Counted from the first letter of the stretch, positions 1 to 10,025 are shown. The stretch: DNA of 64,000 nucleotides from Chrysochromulina parva (GCA_002887195.1 PJAB01000005.1:1-64000), one strand, 5' to 3'. The notes: generated by a model from the letters alone, not told the origin. Translations and numbers: made by a program.

Positions 1-2220
1 CCGCCGCCCTCGCCCCCGCCCCCATCCCCCCCGAGACCATCGCCACCCCCGCCGATGCCGCCTCCACCTCCTCTGCCGCCCCCGCCAATGCGGCCTCCGC
101 CGCCGTTGCCAAGACGACCCCCACCTTCACCGCCGCCACCATCGCCGCCGCCCCCCTTTCTCCCGCCCCGGCCGCCGCCGCCCTCGCCACCCCCGCCAAG
201 CCCCCCCCCACCTCTGCATCCGGGTGGCGCAAAGCCGCCGCCCTTGAGGCCGCCGTCGCCGCCGCCACCGCCGCCACCGCCATTCCTCCCTCCCTCGCCT
301 GTGCCCAAGAAGCCACCACCGATGCGGCCGCCGCCATCGCCGCCACCGCCATTGTCGCCGACGCCCTCGCCGCCTCCTAGAGCACCGCTGGGCGGTCCGC
401 AGCGCCCGCCGCCGCCGCCCTTAAGGCCACCTCCGCCGCCGCCTCCGCCGCCTCCAGCCACGCCGCCGCCCCCTCCCTCGCTGCCCCCGCCCCCGTTGCG
501 GCCTCTGATGGAAGTGCTAGCCTCCCTCGCCGTGGGCGTCGGCTCTTTTGGCAGCGGAGGAGGAGGCACTGGCAACGCGACAACGATCGGCGATGTGGCG
601 GCCGAGCAGATGGCACAGGCGACGACGGCGGCAGCCACAGAGTTGGCGTCGGTACTTGCGACCGTGCCGTCGCTCAACGCCGGCGCCGCCCAGGCCGTCA
701 CGAGCGGTCTCTCCTCGCTGTTTGACTTGATGTCCGCCTCCGATGGCTCCAACTCCTCGGCAAGCGCCGCCGCGAGCATCGGCGCTGCCGTCGATCAAAT
801 GGCGCGCGCCGCCACCGTGGCTGCCCTTGCGGCAGCATCCAGTATTAGTCTGAACGGCAGCACTGGTGTCGCCGACCCCGTGGTGCTTTCCTCGCCCAAC
901 CTGAACATGAGCATCAACGTGCGCTCCGCCAGCGCGCTCTCCGCGGCACCGATCGCGGTAGACTCAGGCACAGGCATCCCCGCGGCTGTCGCGGTGCCAT
1001 CCGACCTCATGGGCAGCATCCCTGGATTCAACGCCTCGGTGCCGGTGGCGGCCGTTTTGCACACCTCGCTGGTCAACCTGCATGGCGGGCTGGGTGGGAG
1101 CGGCACTACTGCACGCCGCCGCCGACTCAGTGGCGCCAACGGGGGCCACGGCTTGGCGTCCGGTCCGACCATCTCGTTCAAGATCATTCAAGGGGGCTCG
1201 GAGCTCGTCGTGAATGGCGCGGCCACGCCGATCAGCATCAGCCTCGCGTACCAGTCGCCAGCCGCAGCCGCCGGCCGACCGCCGTGCGTGGGCGCCCCCG
1301 ACCCGTTGTCTGAGGCGGCGAGGGCGTGCGCCACGACCGTCGAGTGCCGCTACTGGGATGAAATCGAGAGCATCTGGTCGACCGACGGCTGCACCACGAC
1401 GTTGGGCGCCGACGGCTCCGTGGGCTGCTCGTGCGACCACCTGACTGAGTTCATCGCCTTCGAGTTCCCCACCGTTGTCCACGAGTTGCAGTCGCCGCCA
1501 CCATCGCCACCAGACGCATGCGCCCTCGCCGGTGGGTGCGCCATCGGGAGCCAGGGTACCCAGGGTATCCCGCCCTATGCCATCGGCTTACTGATCGGTT
1601 TCATCGTGGGAGGCGCCATCTTGGGCGTTCTCGTAGGCTTTTGCGTGGCCTTCGTCCGCAAGCCGAAAGTGCGGCCGTTGCGAATCGTGGTCGGACCGGC
1701 TCGAGGGTCGCAACCGAGCTACCTATCGACGCGGATGTTCATTCTCAGCCCGCCTCGGGTGGCGCCCGCCGCGCCGCTGGCGCCCGTTGCACAGCGGGCA
1801 AACGGTGCATCCACAAGCGACGTGGTCCGTCCTTTCGACGAGGGGGGTGCCCAAACCGACGACAACGTACGCCCTGTACCCGTTGCCGTCGAGAACGAGC
1901 GGGGCCTGGGTCAGGCTGGGCCTGAGTCCGTCACTGGGATCCCCCCCGACGAGATGCCCCCTCATTTGGCCTCTCCTTCCTTTGCCTCTCCTTCCGGCAT
2001 TCTGCTCCATTCATTCACGTCTCCTTCCGGCGATACGGTCCAGTCTTTCACCTCTCCTTCGCCCGTGAAGGTCGATGATCTGAGCGATGAGGATCTGGCT
2101 GAGCCAGAGTACGGCACGAACTACGAGGCAGGCGGTGCGTCCGGCACGTCCAGCCCACGTCGAGTGCTACCGAATACGCGCCTGCCGCGTAGTGGCCCTC
2201 TGCCAACGGCCGCTGACTAG
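1..2220 (+). CDS. GPS-motif membrane protein with proline-rich ectodomain (5' partial)
   Basis: The frame is open to the left edge of the window, so the true start and any signal peptide lie outside; the first in-window ATG is at 55. The first 150 or so residues are almost pure Pro/Ser/Arg, resembling extensin-like wall proteins. An Ala/Ser/Gly-rich region follows, then a GPS (GPCR proteolysis site) motif at about 1346-1455: two Trp (CRYWDEIESIW), paired Cys and CSCDHLTEF, where HL/T is the usual self-cleavage position. A hydrophobic span of about 27 residues (about 1570-1650) is the single membrane segment. The cytoplasmic tail carries three SFxSPSG-like repeats. In known families GPS motifs sit in GAIN domains of adhesion receptors and polycystins; here only one membrane span is seen, so it is not a 7TM receptor. 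A wall-attached sensor or adhesin is inferred. The GPS call is firm; the function is not. Confidence 0.75.
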   Translation, partial: PPPSPPPPSPPRPSPPPPMPPPPPLPPPPMRPPPPLPRRPPPSPPPPSPPPPFLPPRPPPPSPPPPSPPPPLHPGGAKPPPLRPPSPPPPPPPPFLPPSPVPKKPPPMRPPPSPPPPLSPTPSPPPRAPLGGPQRPPPPPLRPPPPPPPPPPATPPPPPSLPPPPLRPLMEVLASLAVGVGSFGSGGGGTGNATTIGDVAAEQMAQATTAAATELASVLATVPSLNAGAAQAVTSGLSSLFDLMSASDGSNSSASAAASIGAAVDQMARAATVAALAAASSISLNGSTGVADPVVLSSPNLNMSINVRSASALSAAPIAVDSGTGIPAAVAVPSDLMGSIPGFNASVPVAAVLHTSLVNLHGGLGGSGTTARRRRLSGANGGHGLASGPTISFKIIQGGSELVVNGAATPISISLAYQSPAAAAGRPPCVGAPDPLSEAARACATTVECRYWDEIESIWSTDGCTTTLGADGSVGCSCDHLTEFIAFEFPTVVHELQSPPPSPPDACALAGGCAIGSQGTQGIPPYAIGLLIGFIVGGAILGVLVGFCVAFVRKPKVRPLRIVVGPARGSQPSYLSTRMFILSPPRVAPAAPLAPVAQRANGASTSDVVRPFDEGGAQTDDNVRPVPVAVENERGLGQAGPESVTGIPPDEMPPHLASPSFASPSGILLHSFTSPSGDTVQSFTSPSPVKVDDLSDEDLAEPEYGTNYEAGGASGTSSPRRVLPNTRLPRSGPLPTAAD

Positions 2221-2933
2221 GTCGCTGTGCAAATCCGCAAAATCTCAGAACCCTCCCTTGTAGGATATCGCCAAACAGGACACTTGGCTCCGTTTTCCGT
2301 GTCCATCGCCGTGTGTGTAACACTGTGAGACATCGGCAGGGCCCTCCCGGGGGTTGATGATTGTGTGTTCGAGATGGTGTGTTCAACACGAAGTTGAACC
2401 TTTTCGGGACCTTTGCAAGCGGTCCCGTTGCCGCGGTTCTGGCCGGAGCGCGCAGACGGAACAGGGGGTAGGCGGTAGCCCATGGGGTAGCCAGGACATG
2501 GAGCCCGGCCCATGGCCGGCTCCCGTGTGGGGCTGTTTGATAACCTCAACATCCCTATTCACAGAGATGCGCAGCACAGAGAAGACAGGACATACGACGA
2601 CGAGACCAGCCACAGGACGGGACCGCGCAAGCAAAAGATACCGCACATCGCCGACGCGAGAACTGCGACGGGCAGGCTAACGGAAGAAATCAAGATCGGA
2701 CCGCAGATGATCGGCATGATTGAAAGAAGCGCTACACACGCACGGACGGCAGAGGCAGCGGCAGGACAACGACGCAATGCAACGACGGCAGAGATATGAT
2801 GACGGTTGACAAAACCCCACCCCCACCCCTCCCCCCACCCCCCACCTGATTGCCTATCACAATCCCGCCCGGTAGTATAGGGCAGCGAGCACCAGAGATC
2901 GCACTGTGTGCTGGGAGAGACCGACCTCACTAG
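2221..2933. other. intergenic region, no supported gene
   Basis: Between the GPS-protein stop and the dispersed repeat ahead of the SNF2 gene. It holds a C-rich run at about 2816-2850. Short open frames here show no domain or composition typical of the neighbours. Confidence 0.5.
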
Positions 2934-3064
2934 CGAAATTGAGTAGCCCGAGCGAGTGAGTACTCAGTACTTGTGTTGACCGAGGGGAGCGGAGCCGTCC
3001 TTTGAGACGGTGGTGGAGTGAGCGTGGAGGGACCGCGAAGAAACTGAACTGAACTGAACTGAAC
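2934..3064 (+). repeat. dispersed repeat, copy A
   Basis: This is the longest copy of a family seen four times in the window (others at 9606-9695 minus, 42042-42163 plus, 43845-43920 plus). The shared core contains GAGTACTCAGTACTTGTG, then TTGACCGAGG, then a hairpin CCGTC-CTTTGA-GACGG. The copy ends in AACTG tandem repeats. It ends about 90 bp before the SNF2 start codon and has the same orientation as that gene. A SINE/MITE-like element or a shared promoter/5'UTR module are both possible. Confidence 0.7.
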
Positions 3065-3154
3065 TTATCCATCGCAGCCGCCAGCACCATCGCCTTATTT
3101 TGCCGCCGCCTCGCGACGACTCTATGTTCGTGGCGAAATTCCGCAAAGACGAAG

Positions 3155-3862
3155 ATGTCCGCGGCCCTTCTGATCTCCGAGCTAAGGTTCGTCTCGGCCG
3201 AGCTTCGAGGGCTGGATGAGCCCGTCGAGGTGTTTGCACTCGACCCACCTAGGCGCATGAGCATGTCCGCCGCAGCGCCATGGGGCGAATTTTGGCGAGG
3301 GCTTCTTGAGGGTGAAGCGCTGCCATTGGAAAGGGCGGCAGGCATCGCTGTGCCCGAAGAAGGCGGCTTTCTGCTGCGGCCAATACCATCTGCCCGTGGG
3401 GATACCGGCCTATGGCATTCCGATGCTCGCCGGCGCATCTGCATCCCGCCGCGGAGCTGCCACATCGAAGCTGGGCTTCCACAGCCCCAGCCCATTTCCA
3501 ACGAGCTTTTCATCGAGATCCGATACAGCCTTCCGCCTTCGCTCCTCGCGGTCTTCGATTTTGCCGACCTGCGCTCGGGCGCCTTTCGCGCCTTTGCTCT
3601 GCCGCTTCCTGATGGCGAGCTACGCATCTTGCTCACGCTCGACGAGGCGGCGGTGGCTGCCATCCTCGCGCCCTACCCGTTGCCAGCGAAGCCGCCGCCG
3701 ATGAGCCCCGCCGATCGCTTCGAACGGTTCCTCGCTGCCGTGGCGGGGGCGCCACCGAGCGCACATTGGGCGACCACCGTCGAGGACGCCGTAGCTGGGA
3801 GCGAGGGCGGCGAGGGCGGTGAGGGCGACGGAGGCAGCGGCAGAAGGAACGGCAGCAGTGGC

Positions 3863-3941
<79 letters not shown>

Positions 3942-6900
3942 GCAGAGGCGACAGCAGCGGTGGTAGCAAGGTGAGGGACGGGAGCGGCAGCCTCTTCCCT
4001 CACCAAGCGCGCAGCGTCGCCTGGATGTCTCGGATCGAAGCAGCCGCCGCCGAAGAGCGCGTGATTCACTGTACGCCGTTGATCGTCGCTGGTCGCTCCT
4101 TTGGTAGCCATTACGACGTGGCCTTGCCCCGGGGGGGAGTTCTTGCGCATCCGCCGGGCGCGGGTAAGACGCGCATCGGGTGCACGCTGCTTGCGCGCTC
4201 GCCCGCGCCCACGCTCATCCTATGCCCTGCGCATCTGATCGAGATGTGGGCAGATGAGATCGGCACGGAGATCGGCAAGCGTGGTGAGGTCCTCCGGGGC
4301 CCCGCGCGCGCGCCCGACGACGAGGGCAACGAGGCGGTGGAAGAGGAAGAAGAGGAGCCTCATGCGCAGGCCAGGCGTGGTCGTGGAGTAGAGACGGGCT
4401 TGGAGGTCATTGGCTATGTGTGGCAGCAAGAGGCGCCAGCGCAGGCAGCTGCTGGCGAGGCAGGTAGAGTAACAGATGGAGCAGCGCTACTGTTGCTCGG
4501 CTTCCATGCTCTCGATCGCCTCGAGATCGCCGAGATCGACGACGAGATTGTGCTCCAGCCGCCCGCGGAGGCGACGTGGTGGGCTGTGCACTTGCGGGCT
4601 GCTCGTCTTGTAGTGGACGAGCCGCAGGATGCTTCCGCCGATGAGGTTGCAGTGCTGACCAAACTGGCTCGCTGTTTCGCGATACGCTGGCTCTGCTGCG
4701 GAACGGCGGGCGCGGCGACCTACCTGCTGGGAACGCTGCTACTCGGGCCAAAGGAGTGGCGCTCGGCAGTTACGGTTCATGAGTGGCGTGCGCAGCCGAG
4801 CTTACCACACCTCTTTCGGCACCGCTTCCTCCGTGATCCCGAGTGGGCATGCCTTCCGCGGCCGGAGCTGACCATCACTGATGAGCGCGTGACCGCTTCG
4901 CGCGAGGAGGCCCTCGAGGCACAGGTGGCGGCGCTCAGCGGCTACGTAGTCGACACCGTGCTGCTCCTCTCCTTTGGCCGTCAAGCGGCCGCCCTCGCCA
5001 TGACAGAGAGACGTCAGCTAGCACGCCAGCAGCTTGCGCGCCAACGTACGGCACGTGGCCAGCGGGCACACGGCCGGACGAGGCGCGGTGCGGCCAAGGG
5101 CGGCCTGGCAGTCACGGCGGCTCTCCACACTCACGATCCGGTCTGGGCACTGCCGCCAGATGAGGCGATTACGGGCCCTTTGGGGCCCGCCCCTACAGCC
5201 GAGGGGACGGCGGAGGTGGTGGCACCTGCTGCCGCCGACATGGAGGAGGGGAAGGAGGAGGACAAGGACGACGACGACGACGACGACGATGAGCACGAGG
5301 ATGAGGAGGAAGCGACGGCGGTGTTGCAGCCGCTGCTGCCCCAGAGCGAGTGGAGTGCGGTGGAGGCGCGATGCCGCCGACGTCTCGCGCGCGTCCAAGC
5401 CCGTCTGCTGAAGCTGCGAGCCCGCCGCGAGCGGGAGCAGCGTGCCTTTCAGCTTGAGGGTCCGCTTGGGCAGAGCGGCGTGCTCCACCGCCTCGCCTTT
5501 CTGGAGGGCTCCTCACTCGCGTTGCAGTGGAGGCTCCCCGCCCCTCTCGCCATTCGCGCCGCTCCCGCTCCCGACTCTGCCACCGTCGCCCCTGCGGTAG
5601 ACGCGGACCAGGTCGATAGCAATTGGACGGTGACCGACTCTGCCACCGTCGCCCCACCGGTGGACGTGGACCAGGGCGATGGCAATTGGACGGTGACCGA
5701 CTCTGCCACTGTCGCCCCACCGGTGGACGCGGACCAGGTCGATAGCAATTGGAAGGTGATTCCAGAGGCGACCCTTGCTGCCGCCGAGTGGAACGCTGAT
5801 CTCGCGAGCGAGATTGCCATCAGTGGGCCGCTGGCTCGACTACCCCATATGGCACGTAGGCCAGCCATGCACGACGCCGCGGCTGCCCCGGCGGCGAGCA
5901 GCGCTGGCGGCGCCGATTTGGGCGCGGCGGCGGCCGAGGCGGTTACAGGGGCCATCTACCTCATTAGCGAGGCGGAAGCCGCGGGTGACTTTTGCGATGC
6001 GGCCTGGCGCGCGGCGGCCATCGGAGGCATCGCGTTGCTTGTGGCTTGTGATGGCGAGGTCACGCGGCCAATGACCCGAGGCCGCGATAACGAGGCACCT
6101 CCGATCCCGGCGGCCATGCTCCCGGCGTCAGAGGCAGCACCCATTTTCGCATGCCTCACAGCATCATTGTTCGGAAACTCCGACCCAAGAGACAGCGCAC
6201 CGTCCTCAACCACCCTGCCGCCGCCCGCGCCGCCGCACGCCACCCTTCTTGTGCGCACCGTCGCTATAGAGGAGGACGCCGCGGGCGGCGGCGGTGGCGT
6301 CGATGAGGGGCGGATGGCCGACGTTGTGGCCCTCGACGACGCGAGTGAGCAGAGTGTCACCCAGCGCATCGTGCAGCTCGAGGCGGAAGAGAGTCGACTC
6401 GAGAAGGCCCTTCACTTCTCGAGCCAGCAGCAACGCGCTGCGGCCGAGCTGTCGCAGCCGCCGCCGACGACGACGACGGCTGGGGCGGGCGTGACGGGTA
6501 GCGAGGACGACACGGACCCCGAGCGCTCCTCCGCCGTGGTGTGCCCCATCTGCCTAGACCGGCCTGAGGCGGTCTGCGTGCTCCCCGAATGCTTCCACTG
6601 CCTTTGCCGAAGCTGCCTGCAACGCGCCGTGGCGGGCGGCACCTCGTTCCGCTGCCCCCTGTGCCGCATCAACGTCGAGAGCTGGCAGGTGTCCGTCTAC
6701 CGCACAGCACGCGCCTCTGAGCAGACGAGCCGGCCGCCGGACACGATGGCCATCGAGCTGGCCGTGTGGCGCCAGCAGCCGAGCAAGCTACAGCGCCTGC
6801 TCCAGCTCGTGCACACCGTGCTGCTCGAGGCGCCCGATGAGCGCGTGCTCATCTACACCCAGTGGCTTGCCCATGTCGAGCATCTCGGCACGCTCCTCGA

Positions 6901-7252
6901 CGCCGCGTGCATGCCGGCGCTTCGCATGAGCGGCAATCTCGGACATTGCATGCGCTGCCTGCAGGCCTTCGGCCGGCACGGGCAGCCGCGTGTGCTCATC
7001 CTCTCGTCGCAGCACCACAGCTCGGGCATCAACCTGCAGGCCGCGCGCAACCTCGTGCTGGTCCACCCCTACTGCACGCCCTCTGCCACTGCTCCGGAGT
7101 TCGTCTCCTTCAAGCAGCTGTGCGCCTTTGAGCAGCAAGCCATCGGGCGCATCCGCCGCTATCCGCAAGCCAAGCCTGTGCGTGTGTGGCGCCTCGTCGG
7201 GCGCGACTCTGTGGAAGAGGGTCTCTATCGCGGAGGCTTTGTGCGTGAGTGA
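3155..7252 (+). CDS. SNF2-family helicase-like ATPase with embedded RING finger (SHPRH/Rad5-like)
   Basis: 1365 residues in one exon starting at ATG 3155. The N-terminal helicase lobe has a Walker A-like GAGKT (HPPGAGKTR, about 4150) and LILCPAHLIEMW, followed by a Walker B variant VVDEPQ (about 4612). A C3HC4 RING finger (CPICLDRPEAVCVLPECFH...CPLC) lies at about 6544-6663. The C-terminal lobe follows, with LIYTQW, a LSSQHHSSGINLQAARN-type motif V and QAIGRIRR motif VI near 7140. RING insertion between the two SNF2 lobes is the arrangement of Rad5/Rad16/SHPRH/HLTF, which couple chromatin or DNA translocation to ubiquitin transfer. Oddities are a run of about 25 Ser encoded by pure AGC, an acidic Asp run and a three-copy 21-residue repeat, all outside the motifs. 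The DEPQ box departs from DEAH, so ATPase activity is inferred, not certain. Confidence 0.85.
3866..3940 (+). repeat. (AGC)n trinucleotide repeat coding poly-Ser
   Basis: About 25 uninterrupted AGC codons in the SNF2-RING gene give a serine homopolymer between the N-terminal region and the first ATPase lobe. Purity at the DNA level suggests recent expansion and length polymorphism. Confidence 0.95.
5573..5761 (+). repeat. 63-bp coding minisatellite, three copies
   Basis: Units start at 5573, 5636 and 5699, each beginning GACTCTGCCAC and encoding a 21-residue unit with DSATVAPxVDxDQxDxNW. The period is a multiple of three, so copy change would not break the SNF2-RING frame. Confidence 0.95.
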
Positions 7253-7311
7253 TGAACCCGCGACTATGTGGAGCGTTAACTCCCCTAATCTTAACGGTTA
7301 AACTTAATGGA

Positions 7312-7317
7312 AATAAA
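7312..7317 (+). terminator. candidate polyadenylation signal AATAAA
   Basis: A canonical AATAAA lies 60 bp after the SNF2-RING stop codon in a locally A/T-rich patch. Position fits a 3' UTR signal, but a chance hexamer cannot be excluded. Confidence 0.4.
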
Positions 7318-7766
7318 ACAAAAACACGACGCACAGAGCGGGTGCAACATTGGCGTACAAATCGCTCTCTATCGAAGTTCAGACAACGCGGCCTGCATGC
7401 GCACACGAGGGTCACGTCGGGTGCACGTCCTTCCAAAAAGGGCTACTTGGTGCGGTCGTCCAGCCCGCCGCGATCGAGGAGCAGCCCGGGAGCAGCTCCA
7501 CGGGCGGGGCGGCGCCGTACTGCACTCGAGCACGGGCATGTTCACATCGTCGACGAAGAGGGCGAGGCGCTTTTCCGGGCGGAGGGCCGAGTTGGGTGCG
7601 GGATGGCTGAGCTAGGCTGAGCGTCCATACGAGGCAGAAGATGAAGAGCGACGTGATCCCGCGGCTCGAGATCCGCTCTGACGAATCCTCCGCGTCGGCC
7701 GCCGCGCCAACCCCGCCTGCCGCGCCCTTGGTGTCCGCGCCGCTGCCGGCGGCTGCCCACGCTAGT
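7318..7766. other. convergent intergenic region
   Basis: It separates the 3' ends of the SNF2-RING gene and the minus-strand gene 7767-9473. Open frames on both strands look like GC-driven noise. I see no RNA gene. Confidence 0.4.
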
Positions 7767-9473
7767 CTATTGTGCGGTCCTTCGCCTCTTGCCTCTCTCG
7801 AGGAAATGAAGGACACACAGGCCAGCATGCTTCGCCTCAAGCAGGCATCCCTCTGCGAGACGGCATGCACTGTACGCCTCCCCCTCCACGAAGAACACTC
7901 CTCCAGAATGCTTGCACGAGCGACCCCGCGGCATGCGACATCTCTCGTGGTTGCCAATGGCGGTGAGCCCAGACGCGAATGAGGCGTCTGCGCCCGCGCG
8001 CAGCCACTCGCCGTTGTCCACGCCGTGGGAGGAGCCGATCTCGCTGTGATCTTGTTTGATCTCGCTGTGATCGTGGTCGATCTCGCCGCACTTGACGGCA
8101 AACGCGCACGTCCAGCCCACGTCTCCAACATCAAAGTGGGGCGGGCTCTGGTACTCAGAAGAGACGCCCACGTTGTTCACAATGAGGTCGTCTGACACCA
8201 CCCCTCCCGCGAGAGTTGTGTACAGGCGCTCACGCACGTGCGCCTTCTCGAGCGCTTCTTTGAGCTTGTCCATCGACGAGGGCATCAGGTCTCGCATGCG
8301 CGCGCTGATGCTCTCCCAGGTGGGCTTGAGAGCGGCGCCGCCGAACTGTGCCGGGCTGTCCATATGCACCACGTATGCGTCCAGGTCTGCCTTCCGATTA
8401 GCCACCTTCACGACGCTGGGTGAGCGCGTCTTATCCGGCGGCTGGAACGTGTTGCGCCGCCGGTCGTGCACCCCAAGCATCTCCATGCGCTGCTCACCAC
8501 GCCCGTCCAGGTGCAGGCAGCCCGAGCGCTCAGTCTCGTTGTTGTGCCGATGAAGCACAAACTGCCATTCCTTGGCCAAGAAGCCAAAGTGCGACCGCGC
8601 GTGGGATGCCGCTGCCGGCGGTAGGCCGCCGTCGACGCTGTACGCCACCAGCGCCGCTCGTGGGTGGTCACGGCCGAGCTCGGCGTCGTACAGCACAATG
8701 CGCCGCCACCGTAGGACGCACATCTCGGATTCGGAGTAGTCGAGCCGCGCGTGCGGCGAAGGCTTGTCCCGGAAGTGCCACACTGGCAGCCACACCGCGT
8801 CGTGCCACCGCTCACGCAGGTCATTGGTGCCAAGCTCGAGGAGGCGATTGTGCAGCTCGTGGCGCTTGGCTGGCTGCCCGCCTAGGCCCAGCACGGTGGC
8901 GGGCGTCTGCACCGCAAACGAAATGTGGGCCTCGCACTGCGGCTTGCGCTGCGCCTTTTCGTGATGGCCGGTGGTGCAGTGGCAAAGCGTGGCCCCGGCA
9001 AAGAGTGCGACGGCCCCGGGCGCCATCATGAAGAGTGGCATCCGAAATCTGCCGTCCGCAGCCTCATGTGCGAGGGTTAGGTTGGGAAAGCACAGATCTC
9101 CGCCACAGTGTGAGCGGCCGCCGGGGCAGAAGTCCTTGGCTAGGCTTGCAGATGGCGGCGGCAGCGGCGCCTTCTCGAGATGCTCACGCGTAGACTGTAG
9201 GAGGTCGTCGGATGGGCGCGTGGCAAGAGGGGGCGCAGCCGCTGTTCCCTGCTTTCCAGGGTCCGTCTTGAGATCGCACTCGAGAAGATCATTCACCTCT
9301 CCGCCGCCGAGTTCCACGCTATACAACGGCCGCCCCCCAGTTGGTGGCACTCGGCATGAAGTGACCGTGCCAGCAAAGCGGTACCCCGTCTCAGGTAACG
9401 CGACCGTAACCCGTGCGCCCACTTCGAATTTGGGCGGTGCAAGCTGAAGGCTCTCACGAATCGCCTGCCGCAT
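7767..9473 (-). CDS. unrecognised protein with Tudor/SH3-like N-terminus and Cys/His C-terminus
   Basis: 568 residues, ATG at 9473 and stop TAG at 7767. I do not recognise the family. Residues about 15-70 (KFEVGARVTVALPETGYRF...YSVEL) have the spacing of a small beta-barrel of Tudor/Agenet or SH3 type. The middle is rich in Trp, His and Cys without a catalytic signature I can name; SPPHFDVGDVGW could be read as a cupin/dioxygenase-like HxD but nothing else supports that. A heptapeptide tandem repeat (DHSEIKQ-DHSEI) comes from a 21-bp duplication near 8040-8090. The C-terminus has a Cys/His cluster ending GCLLEAKHAGLCVLH, like GLCxxH zinc-binding repeats of algal and oomycete proteins. Dispersed repeat copy B lies upstream, in sense. 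A chromatin or nucleic-acid role is only a guess. Confidence 0.6.
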   Translation of the reverse strand: MRQAIRESLQLAPPKFEVGARVTVALPETGYRFAGTVTSCRVPPTGGRPLYSVELGGGEVNDLLECDLKTDPGKQGTAAAPPLATRPSDDLLQSTREHLEKAPLPPPSASLAKDFCPGGRSHCGGDLCFPNLTLAHEAADGRFRMPLFMMAPGAVALFAGATLCHCTTGHHEKAQRKPQCEAHISFAVQTPATVLGLGGQPAKRHELHNRLLELGTNDLRERWHDAVWLPVWHFRDKPSPHARLDYSESEMCVLRWRRIVLYDAELGRDHPRAALVAYSVDGGLPPAAASHARSHFGFLAKEWQFVLHRHNNETERSGCLHLDGRGEQRMEMLGVHDRRRNTFQPPDKTRSPSVVKVANRKADLDAYVVHMDSPAQFGGAALKPTWESISARMRDLMPSSMDKLKEALEKAHVRERLYTTLAGGVVSDDLIVNNVGVSSEYQSPPHFDVGDVGWTCAFAVKCGEIDHDHSEIKQDHSEIGSSHGVDNGEWLRAGADASFASGLTAIGNHERCRMPRGRSCKHSGGVFFVEGEAYSACRLAEGCLLEAKHAGLCVLHFLERGKRRRTAQ

Positions 9474-9521
9474 GTGACTTGTGAGATTTTTTGGATTTTA
9501 CGTTCGGAATTTTTTTTCGTT

Positions 9522-9556
9522 CGGAATTCTAATTAGAATTCGTCTGACGAATTCCG
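9522..9556. repeat. nested EcoRI-site palindrome
   Basis: A perfect 18-bp palindrome GAATTCTAATTAGAATTC occupies 9524-9541. The outer CGGAATTC at 9522 is repeated inverted as GAATTCCG at 9549-9556, so two alternative hairpins can form. It lies about 50 bp upstream of the minus-strand start at 9473, in an AT-rich patch unlike the surrounding GC-rich DNA. Confidence 0.9.
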
Positions 9557-9605
9557 GATTTCAAGGTCCCTGAGACATGCAGAGAGGAGAGTCGGGCTGC
9601 TGAAC

Positions 9606-9695
9606 AGTCAGTCAGTCAGTTTCATCGCGCCCCCCCCCGCGCTCACCACACCGACGTCTCCAAGGGACGGCTCCGCTCCCCTCGGTCAACACAAG
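9606..9695 (-). repeat. dispersed repeat, copy B
   Basis: Read on the minus strand it starts TTGTGTTGACCGAGGGGAGC, continues GGAGCCGTCC and GGTGTGGTGAGCGCGGGG, and ends in GAAACTGACTGACTG. This matches copies A and D. It lies about 130 bp upstream of the minus-strand gene starting at 9473 and has the same orientation. Confidence 0.75.
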
Positions 9696-9837
9696 CTGCT
9701 GAAAAGTGCTGTGCATTGGTGCTGTGAGAGGAGGTCGCACTGTAAAGCCGTGAGGCTTGAAATTCCAACGCTTCCAACCGTTACCACTAGAACCGCGCAC
9801 GCACATATGCCTTTTGCGTCCGATGTCGGCAGCTCTC

Positions 9838-9857
9838 GTTCGAACCATGGTTCGAAC
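9838..9857. repeat. 20-bp perfect palindrome
   Basis: GTTCGAACCATGGTTCGAAC is its own reverse complement. The GGTTCGAA core recalls a tRNA T-loop or B-box, but no cloverleaf could be folded around it on either strand. Confidence 0.85.
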
Positions 9858-9977
9858 TGCCACCACCAAACTTCCGACGCAGCCGTTACAAGCTCGGAGC
9901 TATACCAAATCGATCGCGTTCCGCAGGAGCTCACATCAACTGCGGGATTCGCCCCCGGCGCCGCAATGCCCTTTCGC

Positions 9978-10025
9978 GGATTCGTCAACGCCCATTCGTG
10001 TGGATTCGTCAACGCCCATTCGTGC
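9978..10025 (+). repeat. 24-bp tandem repeat, two copies plus remnant
   Basis: Two copies of GGATTCGTCAACGCCCATTC plus GTGT/GTGC start at 9978 and 10002; a third, truncated start follows at 10026. It lies in the stretch between the 5' end of the gene at 9473 and the 3' end of the FHA-like gene. Confidence 0.85.

Noticed and set aside
3620..4150. Minus-strand frame with poly-Ala/poly-Leu.
   Set aside because: It is the complement of the AGC repeat in the SNF2-RING gene.
9743..9857. Possible tRNA gene (GGTTCGAA motif; minus strand TTCTAGTGGTAACGG resembles a D-arm).
   Set aside because: No acceptor stem, anticodon arm or T-stem pairs on either strand around these motifs; the GGTTCGAA is explained by a perfect palindrome.
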